Assembly: GCA_002900995.3 (NCBI GenBank)
Contig: CM035304.1
Location: 3,008,823 to 3,072,822 of the forward strand
Source: Ganoderma boninense
Lineage: Eukaryota > Basidiomycota > Agaricomycetes > Polyporales > Polyporaceae
Reading direction: 5' to 3'
DNA length: 64,000 bases
Shown here: positions 24,666 through 34,403 of the stretch, in pieces
Position numbering within the stretch: position 1 is the stretch's first letter
How the letters are laid out: each line of letters opens with the position of its first letter
Position numbers and translations under genes: made by a program
The notes under the pieces: generated by a model
The model's database searches: none
Told to the model about the DNA's origin: nothing
Seen by the model: the letters and a program-made list of their open reading frames with translations, nothing else

Positions 24666-25342
24666 ATGTCATCGTCAAGTACAACGTCGGCCACGCCTTC
24701 CTCGACTACCACGACATCGTCCGATGGAAGCAGCAGCAGCAGCGGCGGCGGCGGCAACTTCTTCAGCTCCGGAGGCTCGACCCTCATCCTCGCCTTCCTT
24801 GCGATCGGCCTCTTCGTCGGGGGGCTCCTCGTCATGTTTTCCATGCGACGCTACGTCAACACGAACCGACGCCGTATGCGCACGTTGCAGACGACCGGGG
24901 AGCGGACATGGGGCTGGGACGCGGCGGCGCTCGGGCTCCCCGCCACGATGCTCATAGACATGGATTCGCCATCGCGCAGGCGCAAGGACTTCGGGAAGAA
25001 GCCTGAGTTATTAGAGGTGCGCGCCGCGGCGGCCACGGGGACGTGGACGGGCGAGTGGGAGAAGGCGACGGTGCGTATTTCTCCCTCGGCGTGATTTTGC
25101 GCTTCTGCTCAAACGTTTTGATTCTGCTCCTTCCTATGCATACATCAGCCGATCGCTGCAAGCTCCTTACATGCGCACCAGAACCCGCCACATTCGAGTA
25201 GCCGCAGCCCTACGCTTCCCTCGCCTCCCCCTCCCCCGAGCTCTGGCTATCTGAGCCCATTCCAGATCGGCCTCCGCGACACCCGCGCACAGATCGCGAG
25301 CATTCGCGACTTGTGGTTACGCCACGCGTCGAGAAGGACTAA
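24666..25342 (+). CDS. single-pass membrane protein, Ser/Thr-rich ectodomain
   Basis: Exon 1 encodes a Ser/Thr/Gly-rich N-terminus, one transmembrane helix (LILAFLAIGLFVGGLLVMF), a basic stop-transfer (MRRYVNTNRRRMR), then WGWDAAALGLPATML and DFGKKPELLEVRAAA. A GTGCGT donor follows at about 25073 and exon 2, after a CAG near 25210, ends in TPRVEKD with stop 25340-25342. This layout (short Ser/Thr head, one TM, then a KPELxEV cytosolic segment) is common in agaricomycetes but its role is unknown. The second copy differs by an indel in exon 2, so the C-terminal frame of one of the two is uncertain. Confidence 0.65.
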
Positions 25343-26441
25343 TGCTGGGTCCGCCAGGCCAGTCGACGATACGCTCCCACCCTCGCGCGCCGCTGTCAAT
25401 CACTTCGGGGGTTTCGTCATGTTGGACCGGACAACATGCCTGTTAGAATAGAATTCAGTAGCTAAAACAATGTAACGAATGTTGAATCACTTAATGTTTG
25501 AAATTTAATCCGGGACTTGAGCCGGTTTAAAATTTCTTATGTTCTCCTGCATGTTGCGCCGCGCAACATTGCATTCAGCAATTGAATTGTTCCCTGGAAG
25601 AAAAGTCAAGACAACGTTGCAACCGTGGTGCGGGCCAACATTTGAAAGATTATCTGGGCCCAAATGTAAATCAACATATGAAATGTCGATTCACCTGTAA
25701 ACGCGGTCAACATTTCAGCTTTAATCCGGATTTTCGGTTGTCGGGAGATGATCGGCCGCTCGTCTCCCGCTCATCGGCCGCTCGTCTCCCGCTCATCTCC
25801 CACTCATCGGCCGCTCGTCTCCCGCTCATCGGCCGCTTACCTGCCGCTTATCGGCCCTTCGTCTCCCGCTCATCGGGCCGCTCACCACCGTTACAATGTG
25901 ACGCAAGGCATCACGTTCTACGATACGCCCGACGTCATCGGGACTTTGAAGTTCCAAGGAAAGCTTACCATTCAATACGATGTCGATTTTTACGGCCGGG
26001 AAAACATCAGAAAGACGACAACGTTCGCGTCAACATTTTCGACCCATTACAATTCGACATCCTGGCTCTACAACTCGACAAAGGTTTCAAAAAACACCGC
26101 GCCCGCTCTCGACGCGCCGACCACCCGCTGAGTGCCCGCCGGATGCCTCACGCGGCGCCGCCCTTGTTCGCGCTGGTCGCGTTCTTCGCCTGGATCGCCG
26201 TGTTCTGGCGCGGCGACGCGTGAGCTGAACGCTTCACCGGGCTGTAGGCGAGTTAGTACAGGCGCGAACGGCGGCTCCAGAACGTATCAACGCACCCAGG
26301 GGGAGTGGAGGAGCGACGCGCCTGGTCGCGCCCGGCCTGCAGGCCCTGGAAGGCCATAATAGGCTGTAATAGGTCAGTATTGAGCCACAGAGAGAGCTGA
26401 GAGAGGTGGCAACATACCATGTACTTGATGATGTTCTGAAT
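25343..26441. other. junction region between the two gene blocks
   Basis: Homology with the second block stops at about 25399 (partner 39548). What follows is unique: an AT-richer part in which CAACAT or CAACATT recurs every 50-80 bp (25429-25700), a minisatellite, and open frames at 25582-26223 and 25748-26131 without recognisable homology. No gene is called. Confidence 0.5.
25751..25888 (+). repeat. approximately 22-bp tandem repeat
   Basis: Imperfect head-to-tail copies of ATCGGCCGCTCGTCTCCCGC followed by TC, about six in 138 bp, with two shortened units. It overlaps two open frames that are therefore repetitive in protein and unlikely to be genes. Confidence 0.85.
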
Positions 26442-26822
26442 TATTGGAAAGCGTGGGCGCGACGACGGCGTGGGCAGGCTGTAAACGGCGGGCCTCAGTT
26501 TGCGGGAGCAAGACTGAATTCAATATATTTAAAGTACCTGTAAACGGCGGGCTACAAGTACGCAGATTAGTGGCTAGCACAAATGAAAGAGAAGGAGATG
26601 AACACACCCTCAGTTTGCGGGAGCAAGACTGAGGGCAGTGAGACAGGCGAAGGCAAGTATATGTGAGCGAGAACGTACGCAGCACGGAAAGCGGCGGAAC
26701 GTCAAAGCTACCAAAAACGGGAAGCAGCGCGGAACCGGTGACTCGACGCCCATGCGGTCCAACCACGACGCTGTGGTCCAGACTCGAACACGGCGACTCG
26801 AGCACGATTGCGTGCTCCAACA
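26442..26822 (-). mobile_element. 3' LTR of a copia-type retrotransposon
   Basis: On the minus strand the repeat begins TGTTGGAGCACGCAATCGTG and ends GCTTTCCAATA, 381 bp. A polypurine tract directly precedes it (26823-26835), which marks it as a 3' LTR with internal DNA at higher coordinates. The related solo LTR at 45400-45775 has the same ends, fixing the boundaries. The immediate flanks (TGAAT and CTCCC on the plus strand) do not match, as expected if the other end of the element lies beyond the gap at 27884. Confidence 0.75.
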
Positions 26823-26835
26823 CTCCCCCTCAATC
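26823..26835 (-). other. polypurine tract
   Basis: Minus-strand GATTGAGGGGGAG abuts the TGTTGG start of the LTR, the standard plus-strand primer site of LTR retrotransposons. Confidence 0.75.
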
Positions 26836-26882
26836 TTGCAAGAGTCGGGAGAGGAAGAGCACAGAAGAAAAAGCAAAAGAAA

Positions 26883-27883
26883 CTAAGTAACGGACGCAAG
26901 AAGAGCAGAAGGGGCATTGGCGGAAGAATGGCATGTATCGTAAAGATCAGCGTAGCGGCGGAGATGGTCAAAGCGGGCACGGGATGCAGGCGACGTATCA
27001 AAATAATTGAAAAAGTCCATATGAGCGGCAGCGGCAGCAGTGTCGATGGCGGAGCGAAGGGCATAAGGTGAGGCGGAAATGCGGGCGAAGGCACCATCGA
27101 GGTCGATGAGGTATGGCGGCTTGAGCGAGGCAGTGGCTGAACCGCGGGTGGCGTTGCGCATGGAGGCGAGTGGCAACGGCCCGGGCAGCCTGTCGGAGGC
27201 CGAGTCGATGACGGTGGGCATGGTTGACTTGTCGGGCAGGTCGACGATCGAGGGGGTGCGGTCTGGTGCAAAGGGCAAGGCAGAAATGGCGGTAGAGGCA
27301 GATGTAGCCGGCGAGGCATTGAAAGCGGCAGTGAGCATGTCTCCGGGCGGTGGGCAGACGTCTCGGGGCAGGTCCTGGACAGTGAGACTCTCGTTCGGCG
27401 GGGCAGCGGTCCGCACGGGCATCGAGAGGCCAGGGGGCAAGTCGACAGCAGCAGCGAGGCCGTCAACAGTAAGCAGACGCGCATCACCACTCTCGGGGTG
27501 CACGGACGACGTGAGCTTGGCGAGGCTCAACGTCTCCTCCCCCTCAAGCGAGACGGCGTCCAAGCGATCCACGGCAGCGGTGGTAGGCGAGGGATGGGCA
27601 GTGTGGCCAAAGGCGAAGGCGGGGGCATCCAGGACGAGGACGGGGAGCGAGTCAGCGGCGTCCGAGTCCTCAGTGAAGTCGGAATAGACGGAGTCGGCGT
27701 CATCTGACCAGGGGTCATAGACGGACGAGGCGTCGAGGTCGATGTCGGAGAGCCGCGGGGCAAAGGCGCTCCATGCGCCGGCGATATCGTCGAGGGTGTA
27801 GGCGGCATTGAGGCGGACTGCGGCACCGGCAGCCTGGCAGGACAGGATTGGCGGGCGGATTGGCAGGCGGGGGGTTTTGTGGC
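26883..27883 (-). CDS. unidentified ORF in the retroelement interior, 5' end lost in gap
   Basis: An open frame of more than 320 codons runs from the gap to a stop at 26883, about 50 bp before the polypurine tract. The sequence is Ala/Asp/Ser rich: NAAYTLDDIAGAWSAFAPRL, SSVYDPWSDDADSVYSDFTE, RLDAVSLEGEETLSLAKL, PPYLIDLDGAFARISASPYA, FFNYFDTSPASRARFDHL. I see no reverse transcriptase, integrase or RNase H motif, although those should normally occupy this position in copia elements. It may be a non-autonomous element or carry an extra 3' gene. Since the upstream part is missing, a captured host exon is also possible. Confidence 0.5.
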
Positions 27884-27983
27884 NNNNNNNNNNNNNNNNN
27901 NNNNNNNNNNNNNNNNNNNNNNNNNNNNNNNNNNNNNNNNNNNNNNNNNNNNNNNNNNNNNNNNNNNNNNNNNNNNNNNNNNN
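27884..27983. other. assembly gap (100 N)
   Basis: Run of exactly 100 N, a conventional gap of unknown size. It separates retroelement DNA from the last intron of FunK1-a' and so hides the 5' part of the retroelement and the 3' exon of the kinase, if present. Confidence 0.99.
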
Positions 27984-29692
27984 AAGCTAGAGAGAACAGT
28001 GCCCCACCGTACGGCCATAATGGCGTGGCTTTGAATCCTTGTGGAAGTCCTTGGCGATTTCCCAGTCGGTGAGCAGGCCGCGCCAAGCGCCTTTCTTATC
28101 CTTGTACAGAAGCACGTTGCCCCCACTGATATCTCGGTGGATAATTCCAACCTTGAATGCTTCGCTGTGGGCTGCCGCGGACATGAGATAAAGAGCAAAG
28201 GAATTGTGAAACAAGCGGCTACGTACCTTGTAGACAATCATGCATGACCAGCACGAGTTGTCCGCTATTTTTGAACTGCGAAAGCGGTTTCCCAATCTCC
28301 TCGACGACGAGACGGTAGTGCTGATGCCTCTTCATAGGACTCCTGTGATTATCGTTCAGCTTCTTCCAGGCGTCAGGGGCTTGTGTCTCCTGCCCGCGTA
28401 TGTCGCCGTGAGCCACCAGCGTCGGGACGTGAGGAACGTTGGCCTCGTTCAGCCTCCTCAGGGTCTCCCCCTCCTTCTGTATCTCCGCACTGTCGTCGCC
28501 AGCAGTGTCCACGACGACGCGCCAACAATCCTTGAGGTAGACGAACTGCTTGGCGAGAGTCTGGTTCTCGTCCGCGTCCGTGAGGAGCTCGACCGCGATG
28601 TGACAACGAGTTCCTCGACCGCGCACGCCTGGGGCCTGGAAGGATGGCTTGCCGGTTAGGAACCACCGAGGCTGACCGGTCTTCTCGTCAGTGACGCGAA
28701 GCTTCCACCATGGCCACTTCATGTCGAGAGACTGCTGCCAGAGTTCGACGATGTGTTCCTCGGGTACCTCCTGGCCGTCCTTCTTGTGCTGCCTCGCACC
28801 CTTCTCATTGCCGTCCGTCCCACTCGCATTCGCTCTGGTCAAGGCATTCTGCACTTCCGACAAACGCTCTCTCATCATCTTGGCAAAGGGATCACGGGCG
28901 TGTGGTGCAGGGTTGATGTACATGGCGGTAGTGTCGTAGCCACGATCCTCGGGGGATAATTGAGTGTAGCGCCAGAGGAACTCGACGAGGAAGCCTGTCT
29001 TCATTACGTTGAACCGCTTGGTGACGAAGAGGCCGGAGCGGTCGACGCGGAGAAGGCGACAGTTGACACCAATGAAGATGAGCATGAAGACGAACGTGCG
29101 GTATTGGTGGTGAAAGGTGAGCTCGAGGTAGGACAAGGCCAGGCCAGATGCGTCCCTGCGCTTGTCGCTGGATGGCCGCCTGGTGTCAACGCCATCCTCG
29201 AACAGATCGTCCTCGAGTTTGCACTCGGCGGGAAGGTCGATGCCAGACCAACAGATGCGACGGAAGTCTTTCCTCTTCTTGGGGTCCATCTCCTTTGTCT
29301 TGTCCTTCTTCGGAACGCGCTTGCGAGGATACATGCCGCAGTCTACGGCAAGCTTGGGGTCGGTGGCGTTGTCGGCCTTATACGGCGTCGCGACGAACGT
29401 ATAATCCGAGCCTCGAATGATCTTGTTGAGGGCCTTGGGCTGACGGAGGGGTGAAAAATGTGAGAGGTATTGAAAACTGGAGGTGGCTTACGTATTCCTC
29501 ATACATTTTCCTCTCTGTGGTTGGTTTATCCATCTTCGCAAACGGGTTGGCTGGCTTAGGACGCGCCTTCTCGCCGGCAGAAGAGGGCGGCTCCGGGACA
29601 AAGAGCTCTAGGAACTTCTTGGGTTCGACGACCAAGGTGATGTTCAGCATATCCGAAGCAGAGCCAGGCGCATTAGACAGTGTGCAGCTCAT
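27984..29692 (-). pseudogene. FunK1-a' kinase, last exon missing at the gap
   Basis: Second copy of FunK1-a. Exon 1 (MSCTLSNAPGSASDML..., from 29692), exon 2 (DCGMYPRKRVPKK; WPWWKLRVTDEKTGQ; FVYLKDCWRVVV; HVPTLVAHGDI) and exon 3 (IIHRDISGGN, LTDWEIAK, GRT) are intact and very similar to 5802-8589. The gap starts about 30 bp into the last intron. The fourth exon, about 350 codons in the first copy, is not found anywhere left of the gap, where retroelement DNA lies instead. So the gene is truncated or split by a retrotransposon, or the exon is hidden in the gap. It is partial in this assembly. Confidence 0.8.
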
Positions 29693-30664
29693 GTCGCGAA
29701 TAAAAAGAGAAACAGAGGTGCGTGGGATGGGGATGTGATGGTGGCTGAGCACCGATGACGACTCAGTCACTTAGAGAACTGAACACATACTGGTAGAAGC
29801 TTTTGTAGCAGCGCAGATGTACCACGTCGCGGAATGTCTTTCCAAATTCGGATCCGGCCAGATCATGGAACGAGAGAACAATGAAAGACTAGATGGCGGT
29901 GATGGGAGTTGAAACCAACCATGAAATATTACGCGCCCGTCCGACAACATTCGGGCCGCGTGACCTCTATGTCACGCCCACAATGCCGTGTAAGTAATCC
30001 GCCGTATGCTTTAACCACACGTTTTCAAGGAATAGACAACAAAGGGTGCATATTTTCAAGTTTCTACCAATTGTAAACCCGATGAGAATGGAAGGAAAGG
30101 ATGGTACTTAAGTCCAGAGACCATGACGTACTAATCAGTGGCGGTGCAGCTAAGGAGAGGCTGCTCAGGGCGCTGGTTGGGAATACATCAATTCAACCTC
30201 GGTCACGGTGGGCTCTTGCGACTCGGACGTGGCCCAGGATGCATAGCGATTTATCCGACGATATCAACGGCAAGAGAGTAAATTGTAGATATTTTTTGAC
30301 TTCCACCTGGATTGGAAGGAGACAACGTGTGTGGGCGGCTGAGACAACAGCCGCAACTCGATCATTCGGCTGTCACGGGCGCTTTCCTAGTTGAGCTCGT
30401 TCTTTCTCAACCACCACCGCCCGCGTCCCGCCCCTCCAGCATATCTGAAGTTCAATACCCTCAATGCGCTGTAAATCGACTCAGTTCAGGCAACTATTAC
30501 CTTATTGATGATTGAATAACACTGGGAAAGAACAAAACCCTTCCGCAGGTATGCACGCCGTCCTCTCTCCCCATCTTTTCCAACCATCGTCTCGTCGCAT
30601 TCAACCACCTTCTCCCCACGTCCCACCCACCTTCTCCTGTCCCGCTTCTGTCATCGTCTTCTCC
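29693..30664. other. divergent promoter region between FunK1-a' and FunK1-b', with transposon-empty site
   Basis: Non-coding. Position 29806-29807 is the single TA corresponding to the Plavaka insertion in the first block, with both flanks collinear. About 970 bp separate the two divergent kinase starts, which is the ancestral spacing. Confidence 0.7.
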
Positions 30665-33349
30665 ATGCCTCCTCGCTTCGTGAGCTTTGCTGAATCCACT
30701 CTTCTTCCAGAGAGCGACTCCCCGCCCCGCTTCAATAGGGCCAACGCTCACGTCTCCAACACCCTTCCCAACCTGGAACAAAACCGAGCCGAACTTCGCT
30801 GCAACATGCACGGCAAGATTACCCTCCTACCCATCAAGACGTTCCTTGAGACGTTTTTTCCATCTATCGATGTCGACGAGCCCACTCAACCCAACATCTT
30901 CGAGAACATGGACACACCTACTTGCGAGAAGCAGATGTACGAGAATCTGGTGAGCGTCGTCTTGTATTCGCGTCGTTCTCGCTCGTCATAGAACTCATCT
31001 CACAACCGCTACAGCCGCGGATACTGAACGAGGCGGGCATCACCGCCAACTTCACCTTTGTCGCCACCCCCTACCAATCTGACCAGACTGACCCGAGCAA
31101 GCAGTCTGTCGACTGCGGCATGTACCCCAACGGGCACACTCCGGTGCCCGAGAACGGGGCGGTCTACGCTCGCGTCGACTGGTCGGGCCTCGATCTCTCC
31201 ATCGAATGCAAGTGCCACTCGACCGATCAAGACCCTCTCGACGACGGCAAGGATAACGGCGAGCCGACAGCAGACCGGCGCCAGGAAGCCCTCGGACAGA
31301 TCCTGTCGTACGCCGAGCTCATATTCCGATACCAGCATCGTATGTTCCACTTCATGATCCTGTTCCTCGGCACGGAGGCGCGCATCGTGCGCTTCGATCG
31401 CTCCGGCATCTTCGCCACCCACAAGTTCAGCCTGAAGGAGGAGGGCCACTGGCTTGTCGAGTTCCTCTGCGCCTACACGGCTTTGTCCTCCGTCGAGCGT
31501 GGTTACGACCCGACCGCCACGCGCGTCGTGCGTGGGAGTGCGACGTGGAAGGCGATGAAGCAAAAGGCCGACGCAGTGAATAACAAGGACCAGCGCGATT
31601 ACGTCCGCGAGCTTTTTAAGCAGTCACTTGACGAGGAGTGGCCGTGGTGGGTCATGGAAGTCCACCCTGAGGCGTCGAAGTCGGGGAAACGGCAGCTCAA
31701 GCGACGCTTCCTCGTCGGGAAGCCCCACTTCCAAGCTCCTGGCGTCGCCGGCCGCGGCACACGGGGTTACGTCGCTTTTCCGGCCAACGCGAAAGGCCAG
31801 CCGCTCAAGAGCGGGAAGTTCGTGTACCTCAAAGACGCGTGGCGCGTTGACTACCCGGATATCGAACAGGAGGGCAAGGTTCTCCAGTACCTGAACGAGA
31901 AGGAGGTTCCGTACATTCCAACCCTTGTCGTTCATGGCGACGTCCCCAACCAGGTCACCGAGTCTCAAGAGCTCTGGCGGCAGTTCAACCCCAAGGCGAG
32001 TCGTTGCCCGTTGAAAAGACATACACACTATCGCCTCGTCGTAGCTGAGGTTGGGAAACCACTGGATGCGTTCGGCGATAACTCTTGGGAGCTTATCACA
32101 GCTTTGATGTGTTGCATCCAAGGTATGTTCATGCTCGGCTTCTATGACCGTATTATGTCTAAACATTCCGACCTATTCAGCCCACGAGAGTGCTTACAAA
32201 GCTGGCGTAATTCACCGCGATATCAGTTCTGGGAACCTCCTCTTGTACAGACAAGACAACGGGGCATGGTGCGGGCTCCTGAACGACTGGGAGCTGTCGA
32301 AGAAGATGGATTACAGCTCATTCGAAGGAAGACAGCCTGACCGCACCGTGAGCTTTCCCTTACCAGTATATCTGCGCCTCTCATACTGATAGCCATTCGC
32401 ATAGGGCACGTGGCAGTTCATGTCCGTGCACGCGCTCAATGACCCGCTTAGGAAGATGGTTATTCAAGACGAGCTCGAGTCCTTCTTCCACGTCTTGTTG
32501 CACTACGCCATACGTTTCCTTCCTCATAACCTCAACTACGATGAAGTCGGCCGGTTTCTTCACGAATATTTTGACGCGGCCGGAGCGAACACGAATGGTT
32601 ACTGTTGTGGCAAGACCAAGAGTCAAGTCATCGAGACCGGCATCATCAAAATTTCGACCTACAATGGCGTTCGCGACCCGGAAAACGCTACGCTTAGGTT
32701 CATCTGGCCGTCTCCGCGGGTTGTAGCCCCTCCCCAAGACGAGCCAAGGACCCCTTCGAAGTGCTCTTCACGCTCCCCGTCCCCCGGTTGTTCTTCCTCT
32801 CCATCTTACGTCGCCATCTTCGATCCAAACCTTACGCCGCTGCCATCCGAATGTACTCCGCCGCCTGAGGAGAGGATGGAACACGATCCGGAGCCGATCC
32901 CTGAGAAGGATCACCCCATGAACCACATCGTCAACGAGCTCTTGTCGTGGTTCAAGGCTTACTACTCATTCGACATCGCGCCACGTCGTCGCGCCGTCTC
33001 CGGCAACGTCATCCCCACAGACGGCGTTGTTCCGCGACGCACCGTTGGGGTCCAGCTGCTCACCAAACACAGGTCCGAGAACGCGATAGGGAGCCGGCAG
33101 ACGCGTGCCGCGGCCGCGGCGTCGAGCAGCGCCGACCTGCAACGCGACGCAGAGAAGCAGTTGAAGCGCTCCGAGCTGGAGGACGCGCAGCTCGCGAAGA
33201 ACAGGGAGCTCAGTGCCAAGCTTGACGACCACACGGCCATCTTAGCCCTGCTCGACGAGGCGTTGGACAAGGTGTGGCCCGTCGGGGACAGGCAAGTCGA
33301 CAAGAAGCCCGCGAAGGGGTTCATGCCTCCAAATCGCCTCCTGCCTTGA
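30665..33349 (+). CDS. FunK1-b' protein kinase, C-terminus shortened by a stop
   Basis: Exons 30665-30949, 31015-32122, 32181-32347 and 32405-33349 splice in frame from MPPRFVSFAESTLLPESD. The N-terminus is open where the first copy has a stop. Kinase motifs are as in FunK1-b (FVYLKDAWRVDY, VIHRDISSGN, LNDWELSK, DRT-GTWQFMSV). Translation ends at GFMPPNRLLP with TGA (33347-33349), where the first copy continues PQGSTTSRTASKRRAGDELA to a KRSRP end. The remaining tail is still readable as DNA up to 33448. About 40 residues including a basic, possibly nuclear-targeting segment are lost; the catalytic part is whole, so a functional kinase is plausible. From exon 2 on it is nearly identical to the first copy. 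Confidence 0.85.
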
Positions 33350-34403
33350 GGTTCAACGATCTCTCGCACTGCGTCTAAGAGACGGGCTGGGGACGAGCTT
33401 GCGGGTGACGCGAGCGAGCACAAGCCCTCCAAGAGGAGCCGTCCCTGAGTGGGTCTGGGGACCGTTCTCCCCTGGTGACCCCCACCGCGCGTATACCCCA
33501 CCGCGCGTATACTTGTCTCATTCGCCCCGAGTACACTTCATCAAGATCAATGCTGCTGCGAAATCTCTGTTGCCCCATGCTTCGGCGCCGCTGCATGTAG
33601 CGGCTCGTTTCTATCCTTACATGACATCGGTGGCTGCCATAATCAAAGCCTTGCGCTTCAGAACCTACATGACTGTGGAACGAGCCTCTTCTGCGCACGA
33701 ATCACGTCTAAGCTCGAAGCTCGCATCACTTCAAGAACGCCTTCTTTATCGTAGACTTAGGCGCACCTTCCTCGTGACGTCGACCTTGTCGCAGTCAAAA
33801 GCTTCCTCAGTTACCGTATATAAGTAGTGTGCACTATTGCTTTGTCTGAAGTTTCAAGATTGACTGCTTTGGAATCATCATCCGCTTTCCGTCGAAAAGT
33901 CACAGTGGGAAGACTGACGGTAATGCCACAGGTACCGACACTCCAGGATACTAACGCAGGCACAATGCCCATCGAACGAAGCCCAGACCTGCTCAGGCGT
34001 CGTTTGAATGGGCCACAGTTAACCTGGATAGTAGATACAGTAGACCGGGTCCTCGGGATACATTCTTGAGTATAAGTCTTAAGATGTTCCGTGAATATAT
34101 GCTCACTTCCATCTGAATACAGGTTGTTCGTGTTCTCTACAATACTTAGTCCAGTCTCAGACGTACCTACATCATGTTATACGATCACACCACACAAACC
34201 TGAATGACAAGTCAGGATATAGATTAGATGTTCGACACAATTATACCGCCCTGAGCGGTGAATATACTTAGATACTAATCGTTGATCACGATTCTTATCC
34301 AATGTTACACGGGGACAGAATAAATATAGAGAAGAAAGCGATACGACCGATCGCGAAGGGTTAACAGCCCTCCCGGCGATGATATACGACTTGGCTGACG
34401 AGC
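33350..34403. other. intergenic between FunK1-b' and FunK1-c'
   Basis: Homologous to 19470-20223 but with about 165 bp extra near 33990-34155 that the first block lacks, and a doubled CCCACCGCGCGTATAC phrase at 33480-33510. The old FunK1-b' tail lies at 33350-33448. No gene was seen. Confidence 0.6.

Noticed and set aside
25582..26223. 213-codon ORF and the overlapping 25748-26131 frame
   Set aside because: Both are largely made of the 22-bp tandem repeat; the rest has no recognisable motif.
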